The notes under the pieces were generated by a model that was not told the origin of the DNA, ran no database searches, and saw only the letters and a list, made by a program, of their open reading frames with translations. Both the position numbers and the translations under genes were made by a program. From positions 1 through 32,872 of the forward strand of contig PLEY01000129.1 in the NCBI GenBank assembly GCA_003136595.1: a DNA stretch of 32,872 nt, read 5' to 3'. Shown piece by piece: positions 23,936 to 32,872 of the stretch (position 1 is its first letter; every line of letters starts with the position of its first letter). Source of the DNA: Burkholderiales bacterium (lineage in GTDB: Bacteria > Pseudomonadota > Gammaproteobacteria > Burkholderiales > Burkholderiaceae_D).

Positions 23936-25510
23936 ATGAATCTCACTGACAAGACGGTTCTGGTGCTGGGATTGGGCGAGTCGGGGCTTGCCATCGCCCG
24001 CTGGTGTGTGCGCGAGGGCGCGCGCTGCAGGGTTGCCGACAGCCGCAGCGAGCCGCCGGCCCTCGCGCTGCTCCAAAACGACTTTCCGGACGTGCCGGTG
24101 CATACGGGCGGGTTTCCAGAGGATCTCCTTCTGGGCATCGATCTGATTGCGGTCAGTCCGGGGCTCGCGCCGGGCGGTGAGCCTCAGCACGCGCTGCTGA
24201 ATGCCGCGCGCCTGCGCGAGCTTCCGATCTGGGGGGAGCTCGATTTCTTCGCTGCCAAACTGGCGGCCTTGAAGGCCGAGCGTGGCTATGCGCCCCACGT
24301 CATCGCCATCACGGGCACCAACGGCAAGACCACGGTCACACGCCTCGTGGGGCGCCTGTGCGGGCGCGCCGGTCGACCGGCGCGAGTGGCCGGCAATATC
24401 AGTCCCGCGGCCCTCGATGCGCTGCGCATGGCGCTCAACGGGGACGGATCGGGGACGACGCTGCCTGAGGTGTGGGTGCTCGAGCTGTCGAGCTTCCAGC
24501 TGGCCTATGCGACGCGCCCGATCGCCGACGCGGCCGCGATTCTCAATATCACCCAGGACCACCTCGACTGGCACGGCTCGATCGAGGCGTACGCGAGCGC
24601 CAAGGAGCGAATTCTTGCTCCGGCGACGCGCGCCGTCCTGAACCGGGCCGACCGCAGGGTCATGGCAATGGCCGGACGCACGGCGCTGCCGGTCATCACT
24701 TTCGGACTCGATGCGCCGGTGGAACCCGAAAGCTTCGGCGTGGTCTTCGACGGCTCGACGCGCTGGCTGGCCTACGCCGAGCCTCGGGAGCCCGAGGAGC
24801 CGACGCGCCGCGGCAAGAAGGGTGCCGCGCTCGAGGTTCATATCAAGCGCCTGATGCCGCTCGATGCGCTGCGCATCCGCGGCGACCACAATGCCGCGAA
24901 TGCCCTGGCCGCCCTCGGACTGTGTCATGCGATCGGTCTGCCGCTCGCTCCGCTGTTGCATGCCCTGCGCGACTATCGTGGTGAGCCGCACCGCGTCGAG
25001 ACCATCGCCGTCAGGGACAATGTCGAGTACATCGACGATAGCAAGGGGACCAACGTCGGCGCGACGGCTGCCGCGCTCGACGGACTCGGCCGGCGCATCG
25101 TCCTCATCGCCGGTGGCGAGGGCAAGGGTCAGGACTTCTCACCGCTCGCCGCACCCATCGCCCGCCACGCTCGCGCGGTTATCCTGATCGGCAAGGATGC
25201 GCCGGTGCTGCGCGCGGCGATCGCCGAGACCGCCCTTGCGGCGGGAGTGCGCATCGAGGATGCCGACTCGTTGGAGGCCGCGGTGGCACGCTCGCATGCT
25301 CTCGCCAGGCCCGGTGACGCCGTCCTCCTGTCACCGGCCTGCGCGAGCCTCGACATGTTCCGGAACTATCGCCACCGCGCCGAGGTCTTTGCGCAGGCGG
25401 TGGCGCACCTTGTCCCGGCGGCGCAGAGGTCCCCCGAAGGAGGGGAGCCTGCCGGACTCGGACCGGAGCCGGGTGCCGACCTGAAAGCGGGGGTGTCCGC
25501 AGCATGTTGA
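23936..25510 (+). CDS. murD: UDP-MurNAc-L-Ala:D-Glu ligase MurD
   Basis: A 524-residue cytoplasmic ligase that adds D-glutamate. Key motifs are the Rossmann start [16 protein letters not shown], the ATP motif [13 protein letters not shown] (125-137), [17 protein letters not shown] and [16 protein letters not shown]. It is much longer than E. coli MurD (438). The extra residues are an insertion with charged repeats ([15 protein letters not shown], about 283-297) and a Pro/Gly-rich tail that runs across the ftsW start. The ATG at 23936 has AGGGGAG 5 nt upstream; a GTG at 23930 is in frame but sits inside that ribosome site. Confidence 0.95.
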   Translation: MNLTDKTVLVLGLGESGLAIARWCVREGARCRVADSRSEPPALALLQNDFPDVPVHTGGFPEDLLLGIDLIAVSPGLAPGGEPQHALLNAARLRELPIWGELDFFAAKLAALKAERGYAPHVIAITGTNGKTTVTRLVGRLCGRAGRPARVAGNISPAALDALRMALNGDGSGTTLPEVWVLELSSFQLAYATRPIADAAAILNITQDHLDWHGSIEAYASAKERILAPATRAVLNRADRRVMAMAGRTALPVITFGLDAPVEPESFGVVFDGSTRWLAYAEPREPEEPTRRGKKGAALEVHIKRLMPLDALRIRGDHNAANALAALGLCHAIGLPLAPLLHALRDYRGEPHRVETIAVRDNVEYIDDSKGTNVGATAAALDGLGRRIVLIAGGEGKGQDFSPLAAPIARHARAVILIGKDAPVLRAAIAETALAAGVRIEDADSLEAAVARSHALARPGDAVLLSPACASLDMFRNYRHRAEVFAQAVAHLVPAAQRSPEGGEPAGLGPEPGADLKAGVSAAC

Positions 25511-26733
25511 ACCTGGCCAGCCTTGGAGGCTCGATCCGCGAGACGCTGGTGGGTGTGCGGCCCGGATCGATTTCAGCCGTTCGCCCGACCCGCTCGGCGA
25601 TGCTGCGCTGGGACCAGCCTCTCTTCTGGGTCAGCGTCGTCCTGCTCCTCTTCGGGCTGGTCATGGTCTACTCGGCCTCGATCGCGCTCTATGACTCGCC
25701 CAAGTACAGCAACCTGCGCCCAACCTATTTTCTGGTGCGCCAGGCGGCATTCATCGTCTTTGGGCTCGCAGTCGGTGTACTCGCCTTCCGCGTGCCGACC
25801 CGCACCTGGCAGGGCGCCGCGCCCTACCTTTTCATGATCGCGATCGTGCTGCTCGTGGCGGTGCTCATCCCGGGCATCGGCAAGGGGGTCAATGGTGCCC
25901 ATCGCTGGATTCCTCTTTGGATCATCAGCCTGCAGCCGTCCGAGCTGATGAAGCTCCTGGTGGTCCTCTACGCGGCCGACTATACGGTGCGCAAGCAAGA
26001 GTGGATGCACAAGTTCTCCAAGGGCTTTCTACCGATGGCCGCTGTCATGGTCTTGGTCGGTTGTCTCTTGCAGCTCGAACCGGATCTGGGCGCCTTCATG
26101 GTCATTGTCGCGATTGCCTTTGGCATCCTCTTCCTCGGGGGTGTCGACGCGCGCATGTTCTTCGGACTCGTGATGGTGCTGCTCACCAGTTTCTCGCTCC
26201 TGATCTGGCTCAATCCCTGGCGGCGCGCGCGGATCTTTGCCTACCTGGACCCCTGGGACGAGGATAATTCCCTCGGCAAGGCCTATCAGCTGTCCCATTC
26301 CCTGATCGCTTTCGGTCGGGGCGAATGGTTCGGGGTCGGCCTTGGTGCAAGCGTCGAGAAGCTGCACTACCTGCCCGAGGCGCACACGGATTTTCTCCTG
26401 GCTGTGATCGGCGAGGAACTGGGTTTTGCGGGCGTCGCCATCGTCATCGGCCTGTTTTTCTGGGTCGTGCGGCGCTGCTTCGAGATCGGCCGGCAGGCGA
26501 TCGTACTCGAGCGCTTCTATGCGGGTCTCGTCGCCAAGGGATTCGGGATCTGGATCGGCACCCAGGCCTTCATCAACATGGGCGTGAATCTTGGCCTCCT
26601 GCCGACGAAGGGACTGACGCTGCCACTCATGAGCTACGGTGGTTCGGGCATTCTCGTCAACTGCCTGGCGATTGCGATCGTCATGCGAGTCGACTATGAG
26701 AACCGCATCCTGATGCGCGGAGGGCGCCGATGA
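25504..26733 (+). CDS. ftsW: Septal peptidoglycan polymerase FtsW
   Basis: A 409-residue SEDS-family membrane protein (414 in E. coli) that polymerises lipid II into glycan strands at the septum, with FtsI. About ten membrane helices follow a cytoplasmic N-terminus of some 35 residues. Family motifs are GLVMVYSAS, the HRWI and QPSELMKL segments, [10 protein letters not shown], the extracellular [20 protein letters not shown] with its conserved Asp, [11 protein letters not shown], and [10 protein letters not shown] near the end. The start overlaps the murD stop by 7 nt and its stop overlaps murG by ATGA. Confidence 0.96.
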   Translation: MLNLASLGGSIRETLVGVRPGSISAVRPTRSAMLRWDQPLFWVSVVLLLFGLVMVYSASIALYDSPKYSNLRPTYFLVRQAAFIVFGLAVGVLAFRVPTRTWQGAAPYLFMIAIVLLVAVLIPGIGKGVNGAHRWIPLWIISLQPSELMKLLVVLYAADYTVRKQEWMHKFSKGFLPMAAVMVLVGCLLQLEPDLGAFMVIVAIAFGILFLGGVDARMFFGLVMVLLTSFSLLIWLNPWRRARIFAYLDPWDEDNSLGKAYQLSHSLIAFGRGEWFGVGLGASVEKLHYLPEAHTDFLLAVIGEELGFAGVAIVIGLFFWVVRRCFEIGRQAIVLERFYAGLVAKGFGIWIGTQAFINMGVNLGLLPTKGLTLPLMSYGGSGILVNCLAIAIVMRVDYENRILMRGGRR

Positions 26734-27830
26734 ACCGCACGCTCTTGATCATGGCCGGGGGAACCGGCGGCCATATCATGCCCGGGCTGGCGGTGGCCGA
26801 CGCGATGCATGCGCGCGGCTGGACCATCCGCTGGCTCGGTACGAGCCATGGCATGGAGAACAAACTCGTGCCCAAGGCGGGCTGGACCCTCGACACGATC
26901 GCCTTCGCAGGCCTGCGCGGCAAGGGCGTCGGACACGCGTTGCGGGGCTTCTCAGCCCTCGTGCGCGGGCTCTGGAAGTGCTTTCGGCTGATCGGGGCGA
27001 TGCGTCCCGCAGCGGTGCTCGGCATGGGTGGCTACGTGACCGTCCCTGGGGGAGTGTGTGCCGCCCTGCGTGGCGCGCCCCTGGTGCTCATGAACAGCGA
27101 CGCGACGCTGCTGCTGTCGAACCGGCTGCTCCTGCCTTTCTCCAGACGTGTGCTGTTCGGGCTGCCCGGAGCGGTCGCGGGGCTCGGGCGCCGCGCCCTG
27201 TGGACCGGCTGTCCGGTGCGTACCGAGATCACGGCCATCACCCCGCCGGCGGTCCGTTTTGCGGGCCGCACCGGACCCTTGCGCATTCTCGTGCTCGGCG
27301 GCAGCCTTGGCGCTGACGTGCTGAACCGGGTGGTACCCGAGGCGCTCGCCCAACTTCCGGCCAGAGAGCGACCCGAGGTCGTACACCAGGCCGGTGCCGC
27401 GCACGTGACCGCCCTCGAGGCACGCTACCTGCAATTGGGGCTTGCCGCCGAGGTCTTGGCGTTCATCGACGACATCGCAGCGCGCTATTGTGCGGCCGAT
27501 CTCGTCATCTGCCGGGCGGGTGCCATGACGGTCAGCGAGCTGACCGCGGCCGGGATCGCAAGCCTGCTCGTGCCGCTCACGGCCTCGACCACCAGTCACC
27601 AGCGCGAGAACGCACTTTATCTGGAGCGCGCGGGCGCGGCCCTCTATCTCCCACAGGACCGGTTTTCGGCCGCTGCCCTCGCGGCTGTGCTTCTTGGCCT
27701 TGACCGTGAGCGCCTGGCGGGTTTGGCCTCTTGCGCGCACGCTCTGGGCAAACCGGCTGCCACGACCAGCGTCGCCGACATTCTGGAAACCGTGGCAACC
27801 TCCAAGTCCTCTGCAGAGTCGCAAGCATGA
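26730..27830 (+). CDS. murG: Lipid II synthase MurG (UDP-GlcNAc transferase)
   Basis: A 366-residue peripheral membrane glycosyltransferase (355 in E. coli) that adds GlcNAc to lipid I on the inner face of the membrane. The donor-lipid loop [14 protein letters not shown] (10-23) is at the N-terminus. [12 protein letters not shown] lies near 95, then [19 protein letters not shown], and [23 protein letters not shown] with the nucleotide-binding Glu region. The tail after about 330 is less conserved. It overlaps ftsW and murC by ATGA junctions. Confidence 0.96.
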   Translation: MNRTLLIMAGGTGGHIMPGLAVADAMHARGWTIRWLGTSHGMENKLVPKAGWTLDTIAFAGLRGKGVGHALRGFSALVRGLWKCFRLIGAMRPAAVLGMGGYVTVPGGVCAALRGAPLVLMNSDATLLLSNRLLLPFSRRVLFGLPGAVAGLGRRALWTGCPVRTEITAITPPAVRFAGRTGPLRILVLGGSLGADVLNRVVPEALAQLPARERPEVVHQAGAAHVTALEARYLQLGLAAEVLAFIDDIAARYCAADLVICRAGAMTVSELTAAGIASLLVPLTASTTSHQRENALYLERAGAALYLPQDRFSAAALAAVLLGLDRERLAGLASCAHALGKPAATTSVADILETVATSKSSAESQA

Positions 27831-29224
27831 AGCACAAGGTCAAGAACATTCATTTTGTCGGTATCGGGGGCTCGGGCATGAGCGGCATCGCCGAGGTGCT
27901 CCTGAATCTCGGATTCACGGTGAGCGGCTCTGACCTCTCCTCGAACACCGCGACACAACGCCTGGCCGCCCTGGGTGCCCGGGTCCTGAAGGGACACGCC
28001 CCCGGCCACGTCGAGGGGGTCGACGCAATCGTGGTTTCGAGTGCCGTGCGCCCGGACAATCCCGAAGTGCTCGCAGCGCGCGCGAGGCGTCTGCCGATCG
28101 TGCCGCGCGCGGTCATGCTGGCCGAACTGATGCGGCTCAAGCGGGGTATCGCCATCGCCGGCACGCATGGCAAGACGACGACGACCAGTCTGGTCGCCTC
28201 GGTTCTCGCCGAAGGAGGCCTTGATCCCACGTTCGTCATTGGTGGACTTCTGAACTCCGCCGGAACCCACGCCAAGCTCGGTCTGGGTGAATTCATCGTG
28301 GTCGAGGCCGACGAGTCCGACGCATCGTTTCTGAACCTCATGCCCGTCATGGCGGTGATCACCAACATCGATGCTGATCACATGGAGACCTACGGCCACG
28401 ACTTCGCACGCCTGCGTCAGGCTTTTGTCGACTTCACCCAGCGTCTGCCGTTCTATGGGACGGCTGTGGTGTGCATCGACGACCTCCACGTGCGCGAGAT
28501 CGTGCCCTTCATCTCCAAACCGCTCACCACCTACGGTTTCACTGCCGATGCGCAGATCCGTGCCGTCGAGGCGCGCGCCGAAGCAGGGCGCATGCACTTT
28601 TCCGTGACTCGCCAGAACGGGCAGAGCCTGCCCTCGCTCGAGGTCACCTTGAACCTGCCAGGCCGGCATAACATCCAGAACGCGCTCGCCGCAATCGCGG
28701 TTGCCACCGAACTCGGGGTGGACGACGCGGATATCATCGCCGCACTCGCCCAGTTCACGGGCGTCGGGCGCCGCTTCCAGCGCCATGGCGAGATCCCGCT
28801 GGCCAACTCAGGGAGTTTCACGCTCGTGGATGACTACGGTCACCATCCGGCGGAGATGGCCGCAACGCTTGCCGCAGCCCGCGGTGCTTTCCCGGGCCGG
28901 CGCATCGTGCTCGCCTTCCAGCCGCACCGTTTCACGAGGACCCGCGACCTGTTCGAGGACTTCGTGCGCGTGCTCTCCCTGACCGACGCGCTGCTCCTGG
29001 GTGAGGTCTACGCGGCCGGAGAGGCGCCGATCGTCGCTGCCGACGGCAGGGCTCTGGCGCGGGCCTTGCGCGTGAGCGGCAAGGTCGAGCCGATTTTCGT
29101 CGAGGACATCGAGCGCATGCCGCAGGCGATCCTCGACACGGTCGCCGATGGCGACGTGGTGATCACCATGGGCGCCGGCTCGATCGGCGCCACGGCCCAC
29201 CGTCTAGTGGAATTGACCCGATGA
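27827..29224 (+). CDS. murC: UDP-MurNAc:L-alanine ligase MurC
   Basis: A 465-residue cytoplasmic ligase (491 in E. coli) for the first amino acid of the stem peptide. Visible motifs are the start [19 protein letters not shown] (7-25), the ATP site [16 protein letters not shown] (112-127), [33 protein letters not shown] and [10 protein letters not shown]. The ATG at 27827 overlaps the murG stop. A longer in-frame start upstream would lie inside murG and has no family match. Its stop overlaps the ddl start (ATGA). Confidence 0.96.
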   Translation: MKHKVKNIHFVGIGGSGMSGIAEVLLNLGFTVSGSDLSSNTATQRLAALGARVLKGHAPGHVEGVDAIVVSSAVRPDNPEVLAARARRLPIVPRAVMLAELMRLKRGIAIAGTHGKTTTTSLVASVLAEGGLDPTFVIGGLLNSAGTHAKLGLGEFIVVEADESDASFLNLMPVMAVITNIDADHMETYGHDFARLRQAFVDFTQRLPFYGTAVVCIDDLHVREIVPFISKPLTTYGFTADAQIRAVEARAEAGRMHFSVTRQNGQSLPSLEVTLNLPGRHNIQNALAAIAVATELGVDDADIIAALAQFTGVGRRFQRHGEIPLANSGSFTLVDDYGHHPAEMAATLAAARGAFPGRRIVLAFQPHRFTRTRDLFEDFVRVLSLTDALLLGEVYAAGEAPIVAADGRALARALRVSGKVEPIFVEDIERMPQAILDTVADGDVVITMGAGSIGATAHRLVELTR

Positions 29225-30240
29225 GCGCCGTCGTCGATCCTGCCCGCCTCGGCAAGGTCGCCGTGCTGCTTGGCGGACTGTCCGCCGAGCGCGAGATCTC
29301 GCTCCTGTCTGGCAACGGGGTTCTCGAGGCGCTGCGCAGCAAGGGTGTTGATGCGATACCCTTCGATCCGGCCTGCCGGCCGGTCTCGGAACTGGCGAAC
29401 GAGCGGGTCGCGCGAGCCTTCATCGCCTTGCATGGCCGCTTTGGCGAAGACGGGGCGATCCAGGGTGCGCTCGAACTCCAGGGGATCCCCTACACCGGTA
29501 GCGGCGTGATGGCTTCCGCGATCGCGATGGACAAGGTGTTCACGAAGCGCATCTGGACCACCCATGGCTTGCCGACCCCCCGTTACCGGATTCTCGATCA
29601 GCATTCCAGGCTGCGAGAGGTGCCGGACGACCTTGGCCTGCCGCTCATCATCAAGCCGCCTCACGAGGGATCGACGCTTGGGGTCTCGAAGGTCCGCGGT
29701 TACTCGGACATGACGGCGGCGTTCCATCTGGCAGCCCAGTTCGATGACAGCGTCCTGGCGGAGGAATTCATCGAAGGGCACGAACTGACCGTGGCGGTGC
29801 TGGGCAGCGGGGTCGCGCTGCGCGCACTGCCGGTCATCGAGATCCGGGCGCCCTCGGGAAACTACGACTATCAGAACAAGTACTTCAGCGACGACACGAA
29901 ATACCTCTGTCCGGCGCCACTGGCTGCCTCCCTCGCCGCTCGCATCCAGGACCTCGCCCTCGAAGCCTTCCGCTCGCTGGGCTGCGAGGGCTGGGGGCGC
30001 GTCGATCTGATGCTGCGCGAGCGGGATCAGGAACCCTTTCTGCTTGAGATCAACACGTCGCCGGGCATGACCAGCCACTCGCTGGTGCCGATGGCCGCGC
30101 GGGCGCTCGGGCAGAGCTATGCCGATCTGTGTCTCGAGATCCTGGCGGGGGCGAGCCTGAAGATCAAGCGTGTCGTCACGCCCGACGCCGCACCCCCTGG
30201 CGCCGCATCCGTGTTCCCCGGGGCCTCTGATGTGGAATAA
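29221..30240 (+). CDS. ddl: D-alanine--D-alanine ligase
   Basis: A 339-residue ATP-grasp enzyme (306 in E. coli DdlB) that makes the D-Ala-D-Ala used by MurF. Family motifs are [17 protein letters not shown] (15-31), [33 protein letters not shown], the ATP-grasp lysine segment [26 protein letters not shown] and [16 protein letters not shown]. The last 30 or so residues extend past the usual C-terminus as a Pro/Ala-rich tail that runs 11 nt into ftsQ. Start overlaps the murC stop by ATGA. Confidence 0.95.
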   Translation: MSAVVDPARLGKVAVLLGGLSAEREISLLSGNGVLEALRSKGVDAIPFDPACRPVSELANERVARAFIALHGRFGEDGAIQGALELQGIPYTGSGVMASAIAMDKVFTKRIWTTHGLPTPRYRILDQHSRLREVPDDLGLPLIIKPPHEGSTLGVSKVRGYSDMTAAFHLAAQFDDSVLAEEFIEGHELTVAVLGSGVALRALPVIEIRAPSGNYDYQNKYFSDDTKYLCPAPLAASLAARIQDLALEAFRSLGCEGWGRVDLMLRERDQEPFLLEINTSPGMTSHSLVPMAARALGQSYADLCLEILAGASLKIKRVVTPDAAPPGAASVFPGASDVE

Positions 30241-31090
30241 CGCACGCCTCCTCAACGCGCTGGCGGCGCTTGTCACCAGCGCTGCGCTCCTCGCCCTGGG
30301 TCTTGAGGCCGCAAGCTGGTGCGTGCATCGACCGATGTTCACATTGCGCGGGGTGCGCGTCGAGGGCGAGGAGGGCGCATTGCGTCATGTCAGCGCTGCC
30401 GCGATCCGCACCGATGCCTTGCCGCGCATCGGCGGGAATTTCTTCACCACGAACCTGGAATCGGTCCGCCAGGCATTCGAGGCGGTGGCCTGGGTGCGGC
30501 ACGCGCGTGTGCGGCGCGAATGGCCCGACCACCTGGTCGTCAAGATCGAGGAGCACGAGCCACTGGGCATCTGGAACGACGAGCGGCTCATGAACACCCA
30601 TGGCGAAGTGTTTGCCGCCAATCTCGAGGAGGCGCTCGCCGACGGGGACCTGCCGCGTTTCTACGGCCCCGAGGGCAGCGAGAAGGATGTGCGCCAGCGC
30701 TACGCCGACTTCGCGGGATGGTTTGAGCCGATGGGCCTAAAGCCCATCGAGGTGACGCTCTCGCCCCGCTATGCCTGGCAGGTGCGGCTCGACAACGGTA
30801 CGACGTCGGGGCTGGCGGTCAAGTTCGGTCGCGAGTCCGATCGCGACATGCTGCATGAACGGGTCGCCCGCATGCAGGCGGCCTATCCGATGCTCGCCTC
30901 GAAGTGGCCGCATCTGACTCTCGTCGATCTGCGCTACCCGAACGGATTCGCATTGCGCGCCGAAGGCCTGAAGGTCGCCGAGGATCCGAAGCTTCATGCA
31001 AGACCGCTGCGGGCCGCGCTTGAGGCGCGCGCCGCGAGCCCGCCGGCGTCCAGGGTGCCAGCCCCACCCGCGGGCCATCAACGAATCTAG
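30230..31090 (+). CDS. ftsQ: Cell division protein FtsQ
   Basis: A 286-residue bitopic membrane protein (276 in E. coli). A short cytoplasmic tail and one membrane helix (about 7-25) lead into a periplasmic POTRA domain with MFTLRGVRVEGEEGAL, the FFTTNLESVRQAFEAVAWVR segment and RREWPDHLVVKIEEHEPLG. The FtsQ-type beta domain with the WFEPMG and VDLRYPNGFALR segments follows. It bridges the early ring and FtsL/FtsB. The start at 30230 overlaps the end of ddl by 11 nt; upstream in-frame codons are inside ddl. A gap of 44 bp separates it from ftsA. Confidence 0.93.
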   Translation: MWNNARLLNALAALVTSAALLALGLEAASWCVHRPMFTLRGVRVEGEEGALRHVSAAAIRTDALPRIGGNFFTTNLESVRQAFEAVAWVRHARVRREWPDHLVVKIEEHEPLGIWNDERLMNTHGEVFAANLEEALADGDLPRFYGPEGSEKDVRQRYADFAGWFEPMGLKPIEVTLSPRYAWQVRLDNGTTSGLAVKFGRESDRDMLHERVARMQAAYPMLASKWPHLTLVDLRYPNGFALRAEGLKVAEDPKLHARPLRAALEARAASPPASRVPAPPAGHQRI

Positions 31091-31134
31091 GAATCCAGGA
31101 AGGGGACGGTTATCTTGAAGAGGAACGTCGTGCG

Positions 31135-32367
31135 ATGACTAAGGAATACAAGGACCTGATCGTCGGCCTGGACATCGGGACGTCCAAGGTCGTCGCGGTC
31201 GTCGCGGAACTCCAGGCCGACGGCCGCTATGACGTGATCGGGATGGGTCAGCACGAGTCCCGCGGACTGAAGAAGGGCGTTGTCGTCAACATTGAAGCGA
31301 CCGTCAATTCGATCCAGCGTGCGCTCGAGGAGGCCGAGCTCATGGCTGATTGCAAGATCCACGATGTGTTCACCGGCATCGCCGGCAGCCATATCAAGAG
31401 CTTCAACTCAAGCGGGATGGTCGCGATCAAGGACAAGGAGGTCACGGCGACCGACGTGGGGCGGGTCATCGAGACCGCCAAGGCCGTCAGCATCCCGGGC
31501 GACCAGCAGATGCTGCACGTGCTGACCCAGGAGTTCATCGTCGATGGACAGGAGGACGTGCGCGAGCCACTTGGCATGAGCGGAATGCGCCTGGAAGTGA
31601 AGGTGCATATTGTCACGGGCGCCGTCAGCGCGGCCCAGAACATCGTCAAGTGCGTGCGGCGCTGCGGACTCGAGGTCCAGGATCTGATCCTGCAGCCGCT
31701 CGCCTCGAGCCTGGCGGTGCTCACCGAGGACGAGAAGGAACTGGGGGTCGTGCTGGTGGACATTGGTGGCGGGACCACGGACATCGCCATCTTCACAGGC
31801 GGGGCGATCCGCCACACCGCGGTCATCCCGATCGCGGGCGACCAGATCACCAATGACATTGCGATGGCGCTACGCACCCCGACTGCTGACGCCGAGGACA
31901 TCAAGATCAGCCATGGCGTGGCCAAGCAGGTGCTCGCGAACCCGGACGACACGATCGAGGTGCCCGGCATCGGCGAGCGCGGGCCCCGCTCCCTGTCGCG
32001 CCAGGCTCTGGCCGCGGTCATCGAGCCGCGCGTCGAGGAGCTTTTTGCCCTTGTGCAGCAGGTGGTGCGCGAATCCGGCTACGAGGAGTTGCTCTCCTCC
32101 GGCGTGGTGCTAAGCGGCGGCACGGCGCTCATGGAGGGCATGGTCGAGCTGGGGGAGGACATTTTTCTAAAACCGGTACGCGTCGGGGTCCCCGACTACC
32201 AGGGCAGTCTCGCCGACGTGGTGCGCAGCCCCCGGTTTGCGACCGCCATGGGACTGCTTGAGGAGGCACGCGTCCAGCGCCTGCGCGGGCGCCGGGCGGC
32301 CCAGCAGCACAGCGGCCTGCGCGACGTTTTGCAGAGGATGAAAGAGTGGTTTGCCAGCAGCTTTTGA
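31135..32367 (+). CDS. ftsA: Cell division protein FtsA
   Basis: A 410-residue actin-like ATPase (420 in E. coli) that tethers FtsZ to the inner membrane. The first phosphate motif VGLDIGTSKVVAVVAE (10-25) is clear, as are GLKKGVVVNIEATV, the 1C subdomain region with VTGAVSAAQNIVKCVRR, VLVDIGGGTTDIAIF, ELLSSGVVLSGGTALMEG and the C-terminal amphipathic membrane-targeting helix (VLQRMKEWFASSF). The ribosome site AGAGGAA lies about 11 nt upstream of ATG 31135. It is followed by a 104-bp gap before ftsZ, the largest in the cluster. Confidence 0.96.
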   Translation: MTKEYKDLIVGLDIGTSKVVAVVAELQADGRYDVIGMGQHESRGLKKGVVVNIEATVNSIQRALEEAELMADCKIHDVFTGIAGSHIKSFNSSGMVAIKDKEVTATDVGRVIETAKAVSIPGDQQMLHVLTQEFIVDGQEDVREPLGMSGMRLEVKVHIVTGAVSAAQNIVKCVRRCGLEVQDLILQPLASSLAVLTEDEKELGVVLVDIGGGTTDIAIFTGGAIRHTAVIPIAGDQITNDIAMALRTPTADAEDIKISHGVAKQVLANPDDTIEVPGIGERGPRSLSRQALAAVIEPRVEELFALVQQVVRESGYEELLSSGVVLSGGTALMEGMVELGEDIFLKPVRVGVPDYQGSLADVVRSPRFATAMGLLEEARVQRLRGRRAAQQHSGLRDVLQRMKEWFASSF

Positions 32368-32380
32368 GTAGTTCGTGTGT

Positions 32381-32429
32381 CGCAGTCGATCCTGCGATTC
32401 GGAATTGCCTGGATCGGGTCTCCGCCCGA
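32381..32429 (+). promoter_or_regulatory. Two small hairpins between ftsA and ftsZ
   Basis: CGCAG/CTGCG (32381-32385 and 32392-32396) and TCGGG/CCCGA (32414-32418 and 32425-32429) form two 5-bp stems with 6-nt loops. Near-repeats of AATCCT follow just before the ftsZ ribosome site. They may affect ftsZ expression or mRNA processing; no promoter is clear. Confidence 0.3.
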
Positions 32430-32471
32430 GCCTCAATCCTGAATCCTCGATCCTAACCTTAGGAGCCTGTC

Positions 32472-32872
32472 ATGACGTTCGAAATGTTGGAAACTGAAAC
32501 CCAAGGCGCGGTGATCAAGGTCATAGGCGTCGGTGGTGCCGGCGGCAATGCCGTCCAGCACATGATCAGCCGCGGTGTCCAAGGCGTCGAGTTCATCTGT
32601 GCGAACACCGATGCCCAGGCGCTCGCCCGTTCGAAGGCGGACAACATCATCCAGCTCGGCAAGACCGGGCTCGGTGCCGGTGCCAAGCCTGAAGCCGGCC
32701 GGGCGGCGGCCGAGGAGGCGCGCGAGCGCATCGCCGACGCGATGCGTGGTGCCCACATGGTGTTCATCACCGCCGGGATGGGCGGCGGTACCGGTACCGG
32801 TGCCGCGCCGGTGGTGGCCGAGATCGCCAAGGAACTCGGCATCCTGACGGTGGCGGTGGTGACCAAGCCGTT
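32472..32872 (+). CDS. ftsZ: Cell division protein FtsZ (5' part, cut by window end)
   Basis: The first 133 complete codons of the tubulin-like GTPase that forms the division ring (383 residues in E. coli). Nucleotide-binding motifs are present: [17 protein letters not shown] (15-31), NTDAQAL and the tubulin signature GGGTGTG (104-110). The ATG at 32472 is preceded by AGGAG with 6 nt spacing. Nothing suggests a defect, and the gene is open at the right edge of the window. Confidence 0.97.
   Translation, partial: MTFEMLETETQGAVIKVIGVGGAGGNAVQHMISRGVQGVEFICANTDAQALARSKADNIIQLGKTGLGAGAKPEAGRAAAEEARERIADAMRGAHMVFITAGMGGGTGTGAAPVVAEIAKELGILTVAVVTKP

Overview
The window looks like a chromosomal segment of a GC-rich proteobacterium. 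It is most likely a betaproteobacterium or a close relative. The main evidence is a complete division and cell-wall (dcw) cluster in the order mraZ-rsmH-ftsL-ftsI-murE-murF-mraY-murD-ftsW-murG-murC-ddl-ftsQ-ftsA-ftsZ. MurE carries the DNPR signature of meso-diaminopimelate-adding enzymes, as expected for a Gram-negative. A diheme cytochrome c4 and a porin-like cytochrome also fit this group. No species can be named from the sequence alone.

Layout. (1) 1-2500 is an accretion zone. It holds the end of an IS21-type element with four 21-bp repeats, the 3' half of a tRNA-Arg(ACG) gene (a probable integration scar), a minus-strand antitoxin/toxin-like pair (XRE repressor plus nucleotidyltransferase) with a palindromic operator, and a chimera of two dead transposase fragments (IS630-like joined to IS5-like). 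(2) 2671-6190 is a redox block. A hemerythrin-domain gene diverges from a Cyc2-like cytochrome-porin, a cytochrome c4 and a DUF3016 protein, and the divergent region contains two FNR/ANR-type boxes. (3) 6207-8380 is an IclR regulator diverging from a CaiB/BaiF CoA-transferase. (4) 8974-11017 is an OmpR-type response regulator with an overlapping sensor kinase. (5) 11069-15170 holds a KpsS-like capsule protein and a membrane protein fused to a spermidine-synthase-like domain, both on the minus strand. (6) 15171-16305 is a gene-free kilobase with small repeats, possible IS21 debris and an AT-rich stretch with DnaA-box-like 9-mers. (7) 16279 to the end is the dcw cluster, with a promoter, MraZ boxes and very tight gene packing. 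The window stops inside ftsZ.

How the genes work together. The dcw genes convert UDP-MurNAc to lipid II: MurC, MurD, MurE and MurF add amino acids, Ddl supplies D-Ala-D-Ala, and MraY and MurG make the lipid intermediates. FtsW and FtsI then polymerise and cross-link it at the septum, placed there by FtsQ, FtsL, FtsA and FtsZ. MraZ represses the operon and RsmH modifies 16S rRNA. In the redox block, an outer-membrane porin with one heme could pass electrons to the periplasmic diheme c4. The FNR-like boxes suggest oxygen- or NO-responsive control shared with the hemerythrin. This is the most interesting functional unit apart from the left-end toxin-antitoxin-like pair.
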